A DNA stretch of 64,000 nucleotides from Lentzea guizhouensis (GCF_001701025.1 NZ_CP016793.1:1364001-1428000); one strand, 5' to 3'; counted from the stretch's first letter, positions 36,759-45,814 are shown. A program made the numbers and translations. Notes: generated by a model from the sequence alone, not told the origin.

Positions 36759-37901
36759 GTGAGGACTGTCGTGACCGCGGTGTCCACGGCCGCGATGGCC
36801 GTGTCGATGCTGCAACTGTTCGTGCTGGGCGCGCTGGGTCCGGTGCTGGTCGCCGAGCTCGGGGTGGCCGAGTGGCAGCTCGGCGCTCTGGTCGCGGCGG
36901 GATTCGGGGTGGCGACGCTGCTGTCGCTGCCCGCCGGGTCCCTGGTGGACCGGGTCGGGCCGCAGCGCAGCCTCGTCGGGCTGTTCCTGGTGAGCGCGGT
37001 GGCGTTGACGGTGCTGGCGGTCGCCGGATCGCCGTGGTGGATCGCGGCGGGTGTGGCGCTGGGGGGTATCCCACAGGCGCTGGCGAACCCGGCCACGAAC
37101 AAGGTGATCCTGGCCGTCGTGGCACCGGAGCACCGCGGGTCGGTGACCGGGTGGAAGCAGTCCGGCGTGCAGTTGGGCGCGTTCGTGGCTGGTGTGCCGC
37201 TCGCGGGGGCGGCTGCGGTGGCGGACTGGCGCTGGGGTGTCGGGGTGCTCGCGGTGCTGTGCCTGGTGGGTGCTGCGGCGACCGCACGGCTCACGCTGCC
37301 GGTGCCGCCTGCGAAGAGCGGGCCGGCGGGCAGGGCCGGTGACCGGGTGCGTGCGCTGGCGGCGTTCTCGTTGGCGCTCGGGTTCGGGTTGGCGTCGGTG
37401 AACACGTTCTTCGCCCTGTACGGCGTGCAGCGGCTGGCGTTGTCCGCGCCGGTCGCGGCCTGGCTGATCGCGGTGATGGGACTGGTCGGCATCGCGGGCC
37501 GGGTGTGGTGGAGCGGCGCGGCCGGCAAGGCGGACGATCCCGCTGCCGTGTTGCCGTTGCTGGGACTGGGTGCCGTCGCCTCGGTGGCGGTGGTGGCGCT
37601 GGCGGACCAGGCGCACTGGCTCGTGTGGTTCGGCGCGGCGGGTATCGGCGTGTTCGCGGTGGCGGGCAACGCCGTGTCGATGGTGGCGGTGATGCGGGCG
37701 GTGCCGCAGAAGCTCGCCGGGCGGGCGGCGGCGGTAGCGTCGGCCGGGTTCTTCGGCGGGTTCGCCGCCGGGCCACCGTTGACCGGTCTCGTGGTGCACC
37801 AGGCCGGCTACCCCTGGCTGTGGGTCACCGTCGGCGTGGCGTTCGCGGTGGCGGCCGGCATCGCGTTCCTGCTCACCCGGCGTACCGCGGTGACGGTGTG
37901 A
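36759..37901 (+). CDS. MFS transporter
   Basis: 380 residues from GTG 36759, set by the leaderless promoter spacing; GTG 36771 with GAGGAC upstream is the alternative. Twelve predicted helices in two halves; the loop between helices 2 and 3 reads GSLVDRVGPQRSLVGLFLVS (MFS signature) and helix 4-5 has GIPQALANPATNKVILAVVA and GWKQSGVQLGAFVAGVPLAG. It resembles cyanate/nitrite-type or drug-efflux MFS members. Coupled by a GTGA overlap to the GH88-like gene. As a SigC target it may import or export a metallophore or its building block (inference). Confidence 0.85.
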   Translation: MRTVVTAVSTAAMAVSMLQLFVLGALGPVLVAELGVAEWQLGALVAAGFGVATLLSLPAGSLVDRVGPQRSLVGLFLVSAVALTVLAVAGSPWWIAAGVALGGIPQALANPATNKVILAVVAPEHRGSVTGWKQSGVQLGAFVAGVPLAGAAAVADWRWGVGVLAVLCLVGAAATARLTLPVPPAKSGPAGRAGDRVRALAAFSLALGFGLASVNTFFALYGVQRLALSAPVAAWLIAVMGLVGIAGRVWWSGAAGKADDPAAVLPLLGLGAVASVAVVALADQAHWLVWFGAAGIGVFAVAGNAVSMVAVMRAVPQKLAGRAAAVASAGFFGGFAAGPPLTGLVVHQAGYPWLWVTVGVAFAVAAGIAFLLTRRTAVTV

Positions 37902-38671
37902 ACGACTGGGCGCACGACCTGGTGCGCCGGATGTGCGACCAGGTCGACGAGACCGAAGCCGCTGCCGGGGAAAGGTGCCCGCTCTACCTCCACAATGGAC
38001 ACTGGAGGACCTCCGCCCGCGGGTCGTGGACGGGCGGGTTCTGGGCGGGGCTGCTCACCCTGCGCGCGCTCGCCACCGGAACCGGGGACGTCGCACCGGC
38101 ACGGGACCGGCTGGACGTGTGGGCGGACGCGGACACGGTGCTGCGCGGCATGATCTTCTGGTACGGCAGCGGCGCGGAACGGCTGGGCCTCATCGCACCA
38201 CGCTCCAGCACGGCGAAGGTCGCGGACAGCCTCGCGAGCGGCTTCGATCCGGAATTGGGCGCGATCCCGTGGGGCACCGCGCTCGCCGCCGACGGCCCAC
38301 CCGTCCGCGCGGACGGGGCCGCCGGGGCTGTGCCACTACTCGACGCTCACGGCCATCGCGACATCGCCCGCCATCACCGGGACGCGCACTCGCGTCTCGA
38401 TCCGGACTGGCCGCGAGGCAAGGCGTGGCTGCTGCTCACCGACCCTCGCACCGACCGGAACGTGTCTACAGAGGACAGTTCGGCGCTGGCGATCGCCGCC
38501 GTCGCACTGCTGAAGGCAGGCCGGCGAGAAGAGGGCGAACGACTGCTGCGCACTCTGCCGGAAGGTGCCGAGTACGACGGCATGACCGGGCTGAAGGTCG
38601 TGTGGGGCGATTTCTTCACGTTCCTCGGCGCCGCCATCGTCACCGGTCTGGTGCTGCCTGACGCCTGGTGA
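37898..38671 (+). CDS. GH88/GH105-like (unsaturated uronyl hydrolase-like) protein
   Basis: 257 residues from GTG 37898, overlapping the MFS stop by 4 bp. It has motifs of the (alpha/alpha)6-barrel uronyl hydrolases: SWTGGFWAGLLTLRALATG near the N-terminus and DSSALAIAAVALLKAGRREE, then TGLKVVWGDFFTFLGAAIVT. Family length is about 350-380, so this is a shortened form, and I do not see the conserved catalytic Asp with certainty. It may act on a small glycoside, or be a non-catalytic relative. The last 32 bp overlap the end of the convergent dehydrogenase gene. Confidence 0.65.
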   Translation: MNDWAHDLVRRMCDQVDETEAAAGERCPLYLHNGHWRTSARGSWTGGFWAGLLTLRALATGTGDVAPARDRLDVWADADTVLRGMIFWYGSGAERLGLIAPRSSTAKVADSLASGFDPELGAIPWGTALAADGPPVRADGAAGAVPLLDAHGHRDIARHHRDAHSRLDPDWPRGKAWLLLTDPRTDRNVSTEDSSALAIAAVALLKAGRREEGERLLRTLPEGAEYDGMTGLKVVWGDFFTFLGAAIVTGLVLPDAW

Positions 38672-39746
38672 GCAACCGACGCGCGGTCGTGGTGACGTGC
38701 AGCTCGTCCGCGCCGTCGAGGATGCGGGCGGCCCGTGCCACGCGCAGCAGCCGGGGCAGACCCGTTGCCGCGGTGAGACCTTCCGCGCCGTAGACCTGGA
38801 TCGCGGCGTCGACCGCCGTGTTCAGCGCGCGTGCGGCGGCGACCTTCGCGAGGCTCACCTCGACCGGGGCACGCTCTCCGGCAGCGACCAACCCAGCTGC
38901 CTCGCGGGCGAGCAGTCGCGCCGACCGCACTTCCAGCTCGGACTCGAAGACCAGGCGCTGCACCAGTTGCTGATCGGCCAGTACGCCGTCGCCGAGCGCC
39001 CGGGACACCGCCCGGTCCGCGAGCAGGTCGAGGCATCGCTGCGCCTGGCCGATCCAGCGCAATGCCCGCAGCGTGCGCCCGAGCGCGAGGCGTTCGCCGG
39101 CGAGCCGCATGCCCTGTCCCGGCTCACCGATCAGGTGCGCCGGCGGTACCCGGACGGCGTCGAACGAGATCTCGTGCTGCCCGCCGGTACCGAGCACGTC
39201 GAGCTCCCGTTCGATCCGGAACCCGCCTGCGGGCACGGCGACGATCGAGAAAGCATCGCTGGTGCGTACGACCACCAGAACGAGGTCCGCCCGAGCGGCG
39301 CCGCTGGTGAACCACTTGCGGCCGGTGACGGTCCACCAGCCGTCCGCGCCGCGTTCGGCGGCGGTGCGCAGCCCGGAGGGGTCCGAGCCCGCGACGCCGG
39401 GCTCGGTCATCGCGTAGCTCACGTGCACGCGTCCGGCCACCAGGTCGGTCAGCACGGCGTCCCGCAGCTCTGGGTGGGCGTGCGCGGTGAGCATCCGCAC
39501 GGTGAGCAGGCTGGACGAGCCCACCACGTCCGGGCCGTGATCGCTGCGACCCTCGTCCTCGGCCACCGCGAAGTAGTCGGCCAGCGGCTGGCCGCCGCCG
39601 CCCAGCTCGGCAGGTAGCGGCCGTGCCCACAGCCCGGCGTCCTGAGCGAGCTTGCGCAGCTCGAGGCCACCTCCCGCGTCCAGTTCGGGTTCGGCGGGGA
39701 TGACGACGTCGTCCACGAACCGGCGCAACTGACTGTCACCTGTCAT
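38640..39746 (-). CDS. Acyl-CoA dehydrogenase family protein
   Basis: 368 residues from ATG 39746, the usual length (~380). N-terminal helical domain with LRKLAQDAGLWARPLPAELG, FAD-binding middle with VSYAMTEPGVAGSDPSGLRT and VTGRKWFTSGAARADLVLVV, and C-terminal helical domain including IGQAQRCLDLLADRAVSRAL and DAAIQVYGAEGLTAATGLPR, ending with a DGADELH near the C-terminus. The catalytic Glu position reads AIQVYGAEGL, which fits family variants. It desaturates or oxidises an acyl thioester. It is divergent from the CoA-transferase/ligase operon, so the three may modify one acyl group. Confidence 0.9.
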   Translation of the reverse strand: MTGDSQLRRFVDDVVIPAEPELDAGGGLELRKLAQDAGLWARPLPAELGGGGQPLADYFAVAEDEGRSDHGPDVVGSSSLLTVRMLTAHAHPELRDAVLTDLVAGRVHVSYAMTEPGVAGSDPSGLRTAAERGADGWWTVTGRKWFTSGAARADLVLVVVRTSDAFSIVAVPAGGFRIERELDVLGTGGQHEISFDAVRVPPAHLIGEPGQGMRLAGERLALGRTLRALRWIGQAQRCLDLLADRAVSRALGDGVLADQQLVQRLVFESELEVRSARLLAREAAGLVAAGERAPVEVSLAKVAAARALNTAVDAAIQVYGAEGLTAATGLPRLLRVARAARILDGADELHVTTTARRLLTRRQAAPDR

Positions 39747-39765
39747 GGACACATCACACCATCGT

Positions 39766-39792
39766 GGGAACCCGGATAGCTCTGCGTACGAC
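39766..39792 (+). promoter_or_regulatory. SigC-type promoter of the CoA-transferase/ligase operon
   Basis: GGGAAC (39766-39771), 17 bases, CGAC (39789-39792), 9 bases, ATG at 39802. It fits the common element exactly and again places the start codon at the expected transcription start. Confidence 0.85.
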
Positions 39793-39801
39793 CTTTGAGT
39801 C

Positions 39802-41382
39802 ATGACGGAAGCCACAGCAGTGCAAGCCTCGGCTCTGGAGGGCGCGACCGCGTCTGTCTCGGGCACGAGCGCGGCAGCACGCCTGATGCGCGCACATCTC
39901 CGCGCTCTGGGAGCGGAGGTCCACAACGGTTCCACCGAGAATGCCGCCGAGGCGATCATCACACTGCGCAACGGTGATCGGCATGAGGTGACCGTCGACT
40001 GGGCTGGACCGGTGACCGTCCCCGGCCTGCACGACGAGGCGACCGTCCAAGCGGCGTGCGGCGTCATGCACGTGCACGGCAGGCGCTCCGGCTCACCACG
40101 CGGCATAGGGGTCGACTACTGCGGCACGGCGGCCGGCGTGCTCGCCATGACCGGGTTGCTGGCCGCGATCCTGCGTGGCGAACCACGCGTACGGACCAGC
40201 GTGGCCGAAGCAGCGTTGCTGACGATCTCGCAGTACCTCGCCGCGGCCGGGGCGGACGAGGCCGAGGCCGTCGATCTGCGGCCCGGCGGCCCGCCGTTCG
40301 TCAGCGCGGACGGCGTGCGATTCGAGGTCGAGGCGCTGGTGCCCGAGGTGTGGGCGGCGTTCTGGACAGAGCTCGGCACCGACACCGCGGTGATCCGCAG
40401 TGGCTGGCGGCCCTACCAGTTCCGCTACGCGACAGCGACCGCCCCGATTCCCGAGGCGTTGCACAGCGCGACCCGTGCCGCCACGTTCGCGCAAATCACT
40501 GACGCCGCAACGGTCAGCGGCGCAAGTGTCTGCACGTTGCACAGCCCGATCCAGCCGATCGGCATGCCGTGGAGCATTCGTCCCACCGAAGGTCACGCGA
40601 TGCGGGACGGCTCGGACCTGGTGGTGTTCGAGGCGGGCCGGCGGATCCAGGCGCCGCTGGCCGCACATCTGCTGGGTCTCTTGGGCGCCAAGGTGATCCG
40701 CGTCGAGCCGCCGGGCGGCGATCCCCTGCGCGGCATGCCACCGATGTGCCGCGACATCTCGGCCCGCTGGCTCGCGCTCAACCGCGGCAAGGGCGCCGTC
40801 GAGATCGACCTGAAGGACCCGGCCGATCGGCGACGGCTGCGCGACGAGCTGGCGAACGCGGACGTGTTCCTGCACAACTGGGCGCCGGGCAACGCCGAGA
40901 AGTGGCAGCTCGCGGCATCTGACCTGCCGGACGGCATCGTCTACGCCTACACGTCCGGCTGGGGCGGCGGCGATCTGCCGGACGTCCCGCTGGGCACCGA
41001 CTTCATGGTCCAGGCGCGTACCGGTCTGGCCGAGCTCGTGCGCCCGTCCGATGAGGAACCCGCGCCGTCGCTGATGACGCTCGTGGACGTGCTCGGCGGA
41101 CTGATCGGCGCCGAGGCAGTGCTCGCCGGCGTGCTCACCCGGCGGATCACCGGCCATGGCGTCGCCGTCGAGAGCAGCCTGCTCGGCGCCGCCAGCGCGC
41201 TGCTCGCGGCTGCGAGCGAACGACCGGCTCCCGGCTTCCGGGTCCCCGTCGGCGGTCGTGTCGATGGTGTCGACGTGGTCACTGATCTCGCGGCGCTGCT
41301 GGGTGATCCCCGCTTCGCCGCCGTTCTGGGCCGCGATGACCGCGGCTGTCCCGCACTCGGCTCCCCGTGGAGGTTCTTGTGA
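39802..41382 (+). CDS. Type III CoA-transferase (CaiB/BaiF), long form
   Basis: 526 residues against about 400 for the family. Two related halves are visible: an N-terminal part (ASVSGTSAAARLMRAHLRAL, GVDYCGTAAGVLAMTGLLAA) that looks like a shortened, diverged copy, and the full C-terminal domain from DLVVFEAGRRIQAPLAAHLL: GAKVIRVEPPGGDPLRGMPP, RWLALNRGKGAVEIDLKDPA, ADVFLHNWAPG, and GTDFMVQARTGLAELVRPSD with the Asp nucleophile position in the family (GTDFM). It would move CoA between small acids. It has a good leaderless promoter and couples to the ligase (4-bp overlap). Confidence 0.85.
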   Translation: MTEATAVQASALEGATASVSGTSAAARLMRAHLRALGAEVHNGSTENAAEAIITLRNGDRHEVTVDWAGPVTVPGLHDEATVQAACGVMHVHGRRSGSPRGIGVDYCGTAAGVLAMTGLLAAILRGEPRVRTSVAEAALLTISQYLAAAGADEAEAVDLRPGGPPFVSADGVRFEVEALVPEVWAAFWTELGTDTAVIRSGWRPYQFRYATATAPIPEALHSATRAATFAQITDAATVSGASVCTLHSPIQPIGMPWSIRPTEGHAMRDGSDLVVFEAGRRIQAPLAAHLLGLLGAKVIRVEPPGGDPLRGMPPMCRDISARWLALNRGKGAVEIDLKDPADRRRLRDELANADVFLHNWAPGNAEKWQLAASDLPDGIVYAYTSGWGGGDLPDVPLGTDFMVQARTGLAELVRPSDEEPAPSLMTLVDVLGGLIGAEAVLAGVLTRRITGHGVAVESSLLGAASALLAAASERPAPGFRVPVGGRVDGVDVVTDLAALLGDPRFAAVLGRDDRGCPALGSPWRFL

Positions 41383-43010
41383 CACTGGCCGCGACCCCCG
41401 TCGTGAAGCATCTGGCCGACCTGGTGCCCTACGAGGTCCGGCGCGGCTGGGCCGCCGACGGTCTCTACCGCGATCGCGACCTGTACTCGCTATTCCGCGA
41501 GCACGTGCTCGCCGGTCCCGGCCGCATCGCGATCGTCGACGCGGACGGGGGGATCAGCTACGCCGAGCTCGACCTGATGGCCCGCTCGCTCGCCGTGGGT
41601 CTCGCGGGCATCGGTGTGGAGCAGGGCGACGTCGTCGGCATCCAGCTGCCCAACGGCAGGCTGGCGTGCGCGTTCGACCTCGCGATCGCCGCGCTGGGCG
41701 CGATCTCGCTGCCCTATCCGGTCGGCCGTGGCGACCGCGAGGCGGCGAGCCTGCTCAGCCGCTCCGGCGCGGTCGCCGTGGTGACCACGACGTTCTACAG
41801 CGACTACCCCTGCGCCCAGCGCACCCGTGCGCTCGCGGGTGAACTGCCCGAGCTGCGCACCGTCATCGCGGCGGGTGACGGTGTGGTGCCCGCAGGATGC
41901 GTGCCGGTGGCGGCGTTGCTGGCCAACGATCCTGCCCGGTTCGAGCCCGCCTCCCCCGACCCCGACGGCCCCGCGCGGATCCTGGTCACCTCCGGTTCCG
42001 AGGCGGCGCCGAAAATGGTGCTGTACTCCCACAACGCATTGGTCGGCGGCCGTGGCCGGTTCATCGGCGAGCTGATCGGCGACACCCCGGAACTGCGGAA
42101 CTACGTGATGGTGCCGCTCGCCTCGTCCTACGGCAGCAACGGCACGTCGGTCACGCTCGCCGTGCACGGCGGCACTTTGGTGCTACTGCCCAAGTTCGAC
42201 GTCACAGCGGCGCTGGCGATGATCGAACGCGCCCGGCCGACGCACGTGCTGGCGGTGCCCACCATGCTGCGGATGATGGTCGACTGCCCCGAGTTGGACC
42301 GGTACGACACCACCAGCCTGCGGGTGGTGGCACTGGGCGGCGCCGCCCTCGACGCCACGACCGCCGCGCGCGTCCGTGAAACGCTCGGCTGCACGGTGGT
42401 CAACGTCTATGGCTCGGCGGACGGCGTCAACTGCCACACCGCGCTGAACGACCCGCCCAGCCACGCGGACACCGCCGGCCGCCCCAACCCGTCCGTGGCC
42501 CGGCTGCGGATCGTGGACGACTCGTTGCGGGATGTCCCGGCCGGTGATGTCGGCGAGATCGTCTCGCTCGGCCCGATGTCCCCGATGTGCTACGTCGGCG
42601 CACCCGAGCTCAACGAGCGCTACCGCACGCCGGACGGCTGGGTGCGCACCGGCGACCTCGGCCGCATCGACACCGACGGCTACCTGCACGTCGTCGGACG
42701 GCGCAAAGACGTGATCATCCGCGGTGGCATGAACATCAGCCCCGCCGAGGTCGAGGCACTGCTCGCCACCCACCCCGCGGTGCGGGATGTGGTGTGCGTG
42801 CCGGTGCCGGACGACGTGCTGGGCGAACGGCTGTGCGCCTGCGTCGTGGCCGATCCCGCGCCGACGCTCGAAGAGCTGACCGCCCATCTGGCGGCGCAGG
42901 GCCTGGAACCGCGCAAGTTCCCCGAGCGCCTGATCGTGGTGGACGCGCTCCCGCTCGGCGCGGCGGGCAAGGTCGACCGCCGCGCCGTGCAGGAACTCGT
43001 CACGCCTTGA
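41379..43010 (+). CDS. Adenylate-forming acyl-CoA ligase
   Basis: 543 residues from GTG 41379, overlapping the CoA-transferase stop, with GGAGG nine bases upstream. Core motifs of class I adenylate-forming enzymes: P-loop ILVTSGSEAAPKMVLYSHNA, then VVNVYGSADGVNCHTAL, the ATP-binding WVRTGDLGRIDTDGYLHVVG with GRRKDVIIRGGMNISPAEVE, and the C-terminal Lys in LPLGAAGKVDRRAVQEL. It activates a carboxylic acid as acyl-AMP and probably loads it on CoA. No carrier protein is nearby. Part of the SigC-linked set. Confidence 0.92.
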   Translation: MTLAATPVVKHLADLVPYEVRRGWAADGLYRDRDLYSLFREHVLAGPGRIAIVDADGGISYAELDLMARSLAVGLAGIGVEQGDVVGIQLPNGRLACAFDLAIAALGAISLPYPVGRGDREAASLLSRSGAVAVVTTTFYSDYPCAQRTRALAGELPELRTVIAAGDGVVPAGCVPVAALLANDPARFEPASPDPDGPARILVTSGSEAAPKMVLYSHNALVGGRGRFIGELIGDTPELRNYVMVPLASSYGSNGTSVTLAVHGGTLVLLPKFDVTAALAMIERARPTHVLAVPTMLRMMVDCPELDRYDTTSLRVVALGGAALDATTAARVRETLGCTVVNVYGSADGVNCHTALNDPPSHADTAGRPNPSVARLRIVDDSLRDVPAGDVGEIVSLGPMSPMCYVGAPELNERYRTPDGWVRTGDLGRIDTDGYLHVVGRRKDVIIRGGMNISPAEVEALLATHPAVRDVVCVPVPDDVLGERLCACVVADPAPTLEELTAHLAAQGLEPRKFPERLIVVDALPLGAAGKVDRRAVQELVTP

Positions 43011-43776
43011 GTGCCTTGGAGATCTCCTCGGCGTTGGACTTGAACACGCCGAGGAGATCCAGGTCCGCACCGGGGTAGTTCACGATCTTGACCTGCTTCG
43101 CGGACGAGCCGGGCAGCACGGTGCCGGTGGACATGTGCACGTTGTCGAACACCAGGTCCGGCTGCTTGCCCACCAATTCCGCGAGCTGAGCCGGGGTGAC
43201 CGGCTGCGGGCCGAACGTGCCGACGACCTCGGCACCCGTGATCGCGGCCATGTAGGCGACGAACGCCTGACTCACCACCTTCGGCGTCTTGCCGCCGGGG
43301 AACGATCCGCTCACCTGCGTCTTGACCTCGGCCAGCGTGGTGTCGAATTTCCTCAGCCACTGCTCGGCGGCGGAGGTCGTGCCGAGCAGGCCCGCCAGGC
43401 GGAGCACCTCGGCACGCACCACGTCCGGCGCGTTCTCCAGCTTCACGGCTTCGACCTTCGCCGACCCGCCCGCGGCTTCCTTCAGTTTGGCCGCGAACCC
43501 CTCGAACTCCGCGTACAGCACGAGATCCGCCGTGGCGACGGCGGCGAGGTCGGACGGCTTGGGGTCATAGTCGGCCGCGTGCGCCACGGTCGCCGGAACG
43601 ACCACCTTCACGTCGGTCGCGCCCGCGGCCTTGGCCAGCGCGGCCTCCCACGCGGTCGCCGCGACGACCTTCTTGCCCGCCGGGACGTCCGAGGTCGCGT
43701 TGGGCGCCGCGGTCTGCGCGCCGCCACAGGCGGTCAGCGTGAGCACCGCGCCGAGTACGACGAGCTTGATCTTCAC
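43000..43776 (-). CDS. Metal-binding lipoprotein of a ZnuA-like ABC importer
   Basis: 258 residues. Signal peptide with lipobox LTLTACGG (Cys17). The cluster A-I pattern is present: PATVAHAADYDPKPSDLAAV with His as first ligand, ATADLVLYAEFEGFAAKL, VVSQAFVAYMAAITGAEVVG, and KQPDLVFDNVHMSTGTVLPG. There is no His-rich loop, unlike typical ZnuA. It should deliver Zn, Mn or a related metal to the permease. Last gene of the operon 45215-43000; its 3' end overlaps the convergent ligase gene by 11 bp. Confidence 0.88.
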   Translation of the reverse strand: MKIKLVVLGAVLTLTACGGAQTAAPNATSDVPAGKKVVAATAWEAALAKAAGATDVKVVVPATVAHAADYDPKPSDLAAVATADLVLYAEFEGFAAKLKEAAGGSAKVEAVKLENAPDVVRAEVLRLAGLLGTTSAAEQWLRKFDTTLAEVKTQVSGSFPGGKTPKVVSQAFVAYMAAITGAEVVGTFGPQPVTPAQLAELVGKQPDLVFDNVHMSTGTVLPGSSAKQVKIVNYPGADLDLLGVFKSNAEEISKALKA

Positions 43777-43779
43777 TGG

Positions 43780-44583
43780 TCAGGTTCTCCTCATCGGTAG
43801 CAGCTGGGCGAGCAGGGCGATCACGCCCGCCAGCAGAACGAGCACCGGACCAGGAGGCTGGTCCAGCGCGAGTGCGAGCAACAGCCCGACAACGGCCACG
43901 ACGAGCCCGATACCGATCGACGCGACGACCATGCCGGTCAGCCCCCGCCCGATGCGCCGCGCGGCCAGCGCAGGCAACAAGGTCAGCGCGTCCACCAGCA
44001 ACGCCCCGGTCAGCTTGATCGCTCCGGCGATCGACACCGCGATCACCACGAGCAATGCCGCGGTCAGCGGCCCGGTGCGTACGCCCGAGCAGGCGGCGAG
44101 CTCCCGGTCGTGCAGCAGCAACGACAGATCCGTGCGACGCCACCAGAAGAGCGCGGGAATCGCCACCGCCAGCACACCGAGCACGACGAGGTCGACCGGC
44201 CGGGTGGACAGGATGGAGCCCCACAGCAGCTCGAACGCGCCGTTGGCGTTCACGCCGGAGATCGACAGCACCAGCAGCGCCACCGCGATTGCGAGGCTCA
44301 TCAGCAGGCCCATCGCCCCGGACAGACCGGCCGAGGTCGTGGCGAACGGCGCGAGCCCGCCACCCGCCACCGCGCACAGCACCAGTGCCCACAGCAACGG
44401 ATCCGTGCCGGTGAGCAGACCGATGGCACTGCCGAGCAACGCCACGTGCATGATCGCGAACCGGACCGGGTAGATGTCGAGCCCGACGATCAGCACCCCG
44501 ATCGGGGGCAGCGCGACCGCACCCAGCAGCAGGCCGAGACCCGCGCGCTGCACCGGCACCAGCGCGAGCAGCTCGGCGATCAC
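43780..44583 (-). CDS. Metal ABC permease (ZnuB-like)
   Basis: 267 residues with eight or so membrane helices. Family marks: IMHVALLGSAIGLLTGTDPL, DRELAACSGVRTGPLTAALL, and VSIAGAIKLTGALLVDALTL-LPALAARRIGRGL, the typical GxLLVxALLxxPA block, here with an extra Asp. The start overlaps the ATPase stop by 4 bp and the binding-protein gene follows after three bases. Confidence 0.9.
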   Translation of the reverse strand: MIAELLALVPVQRAGLGLLLGAVALPPIGVLIVGLDIYPVRFAIMHVALLGSAIGLLTGTDPLLWALVLCAVAGGGLAPFATTSAGLSGAMGLLMSLAIAVALLVLSISGVNANGAFELLWGSILSTRPVDLVVLGVLAVAIPALFWWRRTDLSLLLHDRELAACSGVRTGPLTAALLVVIAVSIAGAIKLTGALLVDALTLLPALAARRIGRGLTGMVVASIGIGLVVAVVGLLLALALDQPPGPVLVLLAGVIALLAQLLPMRRT

Positions 44584-45215
44584 GCGACGTCCCGCAGACG
44601 TCCGGCGGCCATCTCGACAACCCGGTCACACGCATCAGCCACAGCACGGTCGTGCGTGGCCACCAAAAGCGTCACCGGCAGCCCGGTGAGCACCGCCGCC
44701 GCTTCCTCCTGTCCGGCGAAGTCCAGCGCGGCCGTGGGTTCGTCGGCCAGCAGCATCCCGGCACCGGCGGCAACGGCACCGACCGCACGTGCGAGCCACG
44801 CCCGCTGCGCCTGCCCACCAGACAAGGTGTGCACGCCGCGCGACTCGAGCCCCGCCAGCCCGAGCCGCGCGGCGGCCTCCCGCGCCGCACCGCCATCACC
44901 GCTGCTGTCCAGCAACTCACCCAGCAGCAGGGGAAACCGGCCGGTCGACCGCAGCTGCGGAATCCACGCCACCTCGGTACGCCGTCCGCGCCACTGCGCT
45001 GACGTCACCGCCCGCACGCCACCCACCTCGATCACCCCGCCCGAGACCGGCTGAAACCCCAGCACCGCACGCAGAAGCGTCGATTTGCCGGAGCCATTGG
45101 TACCGATCAGGGCGACCCGCAGACCCGCGGGCACGGCGAGGTCGGCGGAGTGGACGGCGGGGTGCCTGCCATAGCGGCAATACACTCCCTTGAGCAGCAG
45201 AGACAACGCGGTCAC
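44580..45215 (-). CDS. Metal ABC importer ATPase (ZnuC-like)
   Basis: 211 residues from GTG 45215, chosen because it lies exactly nine bases after the CGAC of the SigC-type promoter; an upstream GTG at 45233 lies inside the promoter. Walker A GTNGSGKST, Q-loop IPQLRST, signature LSGGQAQRAW, Walker B MLLADEPTAALD, and His in VATHDRAV. It powers uptake with the permease and binding protein genes that follow in overlapping order. Confidence 0.92.
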   Translation of the reverse strand: MTALSLLLKGVYCRYGRHPAVHSADLAVPAGLRVALIGTNGSGKSTLLRAVLGFQPVSGGVIEVGGVRAVTSAQWRGRRTEVAWIPQLRSTGRFPLLLGELLDSSGDGGAAREAAARLGLAGLESRGVHTLSGGQAQRAWLARAVGAVAAGAGMLLADEPTAALDFAGQEEAAAVLTGLPVTLLVATHDRAVADACDRVVEMAAGRLRDVA

Positions 45216-45224
45216 GTGCCACAG

Positions 45225-45251
45225 GTCGTTCACCCGGCCGGGGTAGTTCCC
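45225..45251 (-). promoter_or_regulatory. SigC-type promoter of the metal ABC importer
   Basis: On the minus strand GGGAAC (45251-45246), 17 bases, CGAC (45228-45225), nine bases, GTG at 45215. It shares TCGCC before GGGAAC with the anti-sigma site at 46206. Confidence 0.85.
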
Positions 45252-45259
45252 GGCGAATC

Positions 45260-45814
45260 TCAGCCGGCTTCGCTGGCGTCGCGCCCAGCGGCCCTGACCA
45301 GGTCCTCACGTGCCCGCGCGACGCGTGAGCGGATCGTCCCGATCGGACACCCGACGACCTCCGCCGCCTCGGCATAGCCCAGCCCGAGCACCTGGGTCAG
45401 CACCAGGGCCTCACGCCGGTCCGCGGCCAGTCCGTCGAGCAGCACGTTGAGCTCGACAAGCCCGGTGAAACCGGACGAGGCGCCCTGCCCGCGGTCCGCC
45501 GCCTGCACCCAGTCGACGTCCGGTGAGACACGGGGCCGGGAGCGGGCCATCCGCACCTGGTCGATCACGACGCGCCGGGCGATCGACAGCAGCCACGTCG
45601 TCGCCGATGACCTGGCCTCGAAGTGCCGCAGGCTCGACAATGCGCGCAGGAACGTCTCCTGAGCGAGATCATCCGCCACACCGACGTCCGCGAGGTGGGC
45701 GACGAACCGCCACACATCGCGCTGGGTCGCCCGCACGAACCGCTCCAGGGCGTCCCGGTCACCACCGCGGGCCAGCAACGCCCAGCGGGTCACCTCGTCA
45801 TCGGCGGAATTCAC
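45260..45814 (-). CDS. sigC: SigC-like ECF sigma factor, copy 2
   Basis: 184 residues from GTG 45814. FVRATQRDVWRFVAHLADVG, ADDLAQETFLRALSSLRHFE, ARSSATTWLLSIARRVVIDQ and, in region 4, ALVLTQVLGLGYAEAAEVVG with CPIGTIRSRVARAREDLVRA. It is closer to mycobacterial SigC than copy 1 in region 2 (DVWRFVA..DVG.ADDLTQET pattern). TACGAT eight bases before the GTG looks like a housekeeping -10 box, giving a leaderless, not autoregulated, transcript. Divergent from two zinc-finger anti-sigma-like genes and directly upstream of the metal importer operon. Confidence 0.95.
   Translation of the reverse strand: MNSADDEVTRWALLARGGDRDALERFVRATQRDVWRFVAHLADVGVADDLAQETFLRALSSLRHFEARSSATTWLLSIARRVVIDQVRMARSRPRVSPDVDWVQAADRGQGASSGFTGLVELNVLLDGLAADRREALVLTQVLGLGYAEAAEVVGCPIGTIRSRVARAREDLVRAAGRDASEAG

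Noticed and set aside
36248..37669. 473-codon minus-strand ORF across the MFS gene
   Set aside because: Pro/Thr/Ala/Arg-rich shadow of the MFS and sigma genes without domain content.
39747..39801. A divergent SigC-type promoter for the acyl-CoA dehydrogenase
   Set aside because: The element points only to the plus strand; I find no GGAAC-N17-CGAC on the minus strand before 39746.
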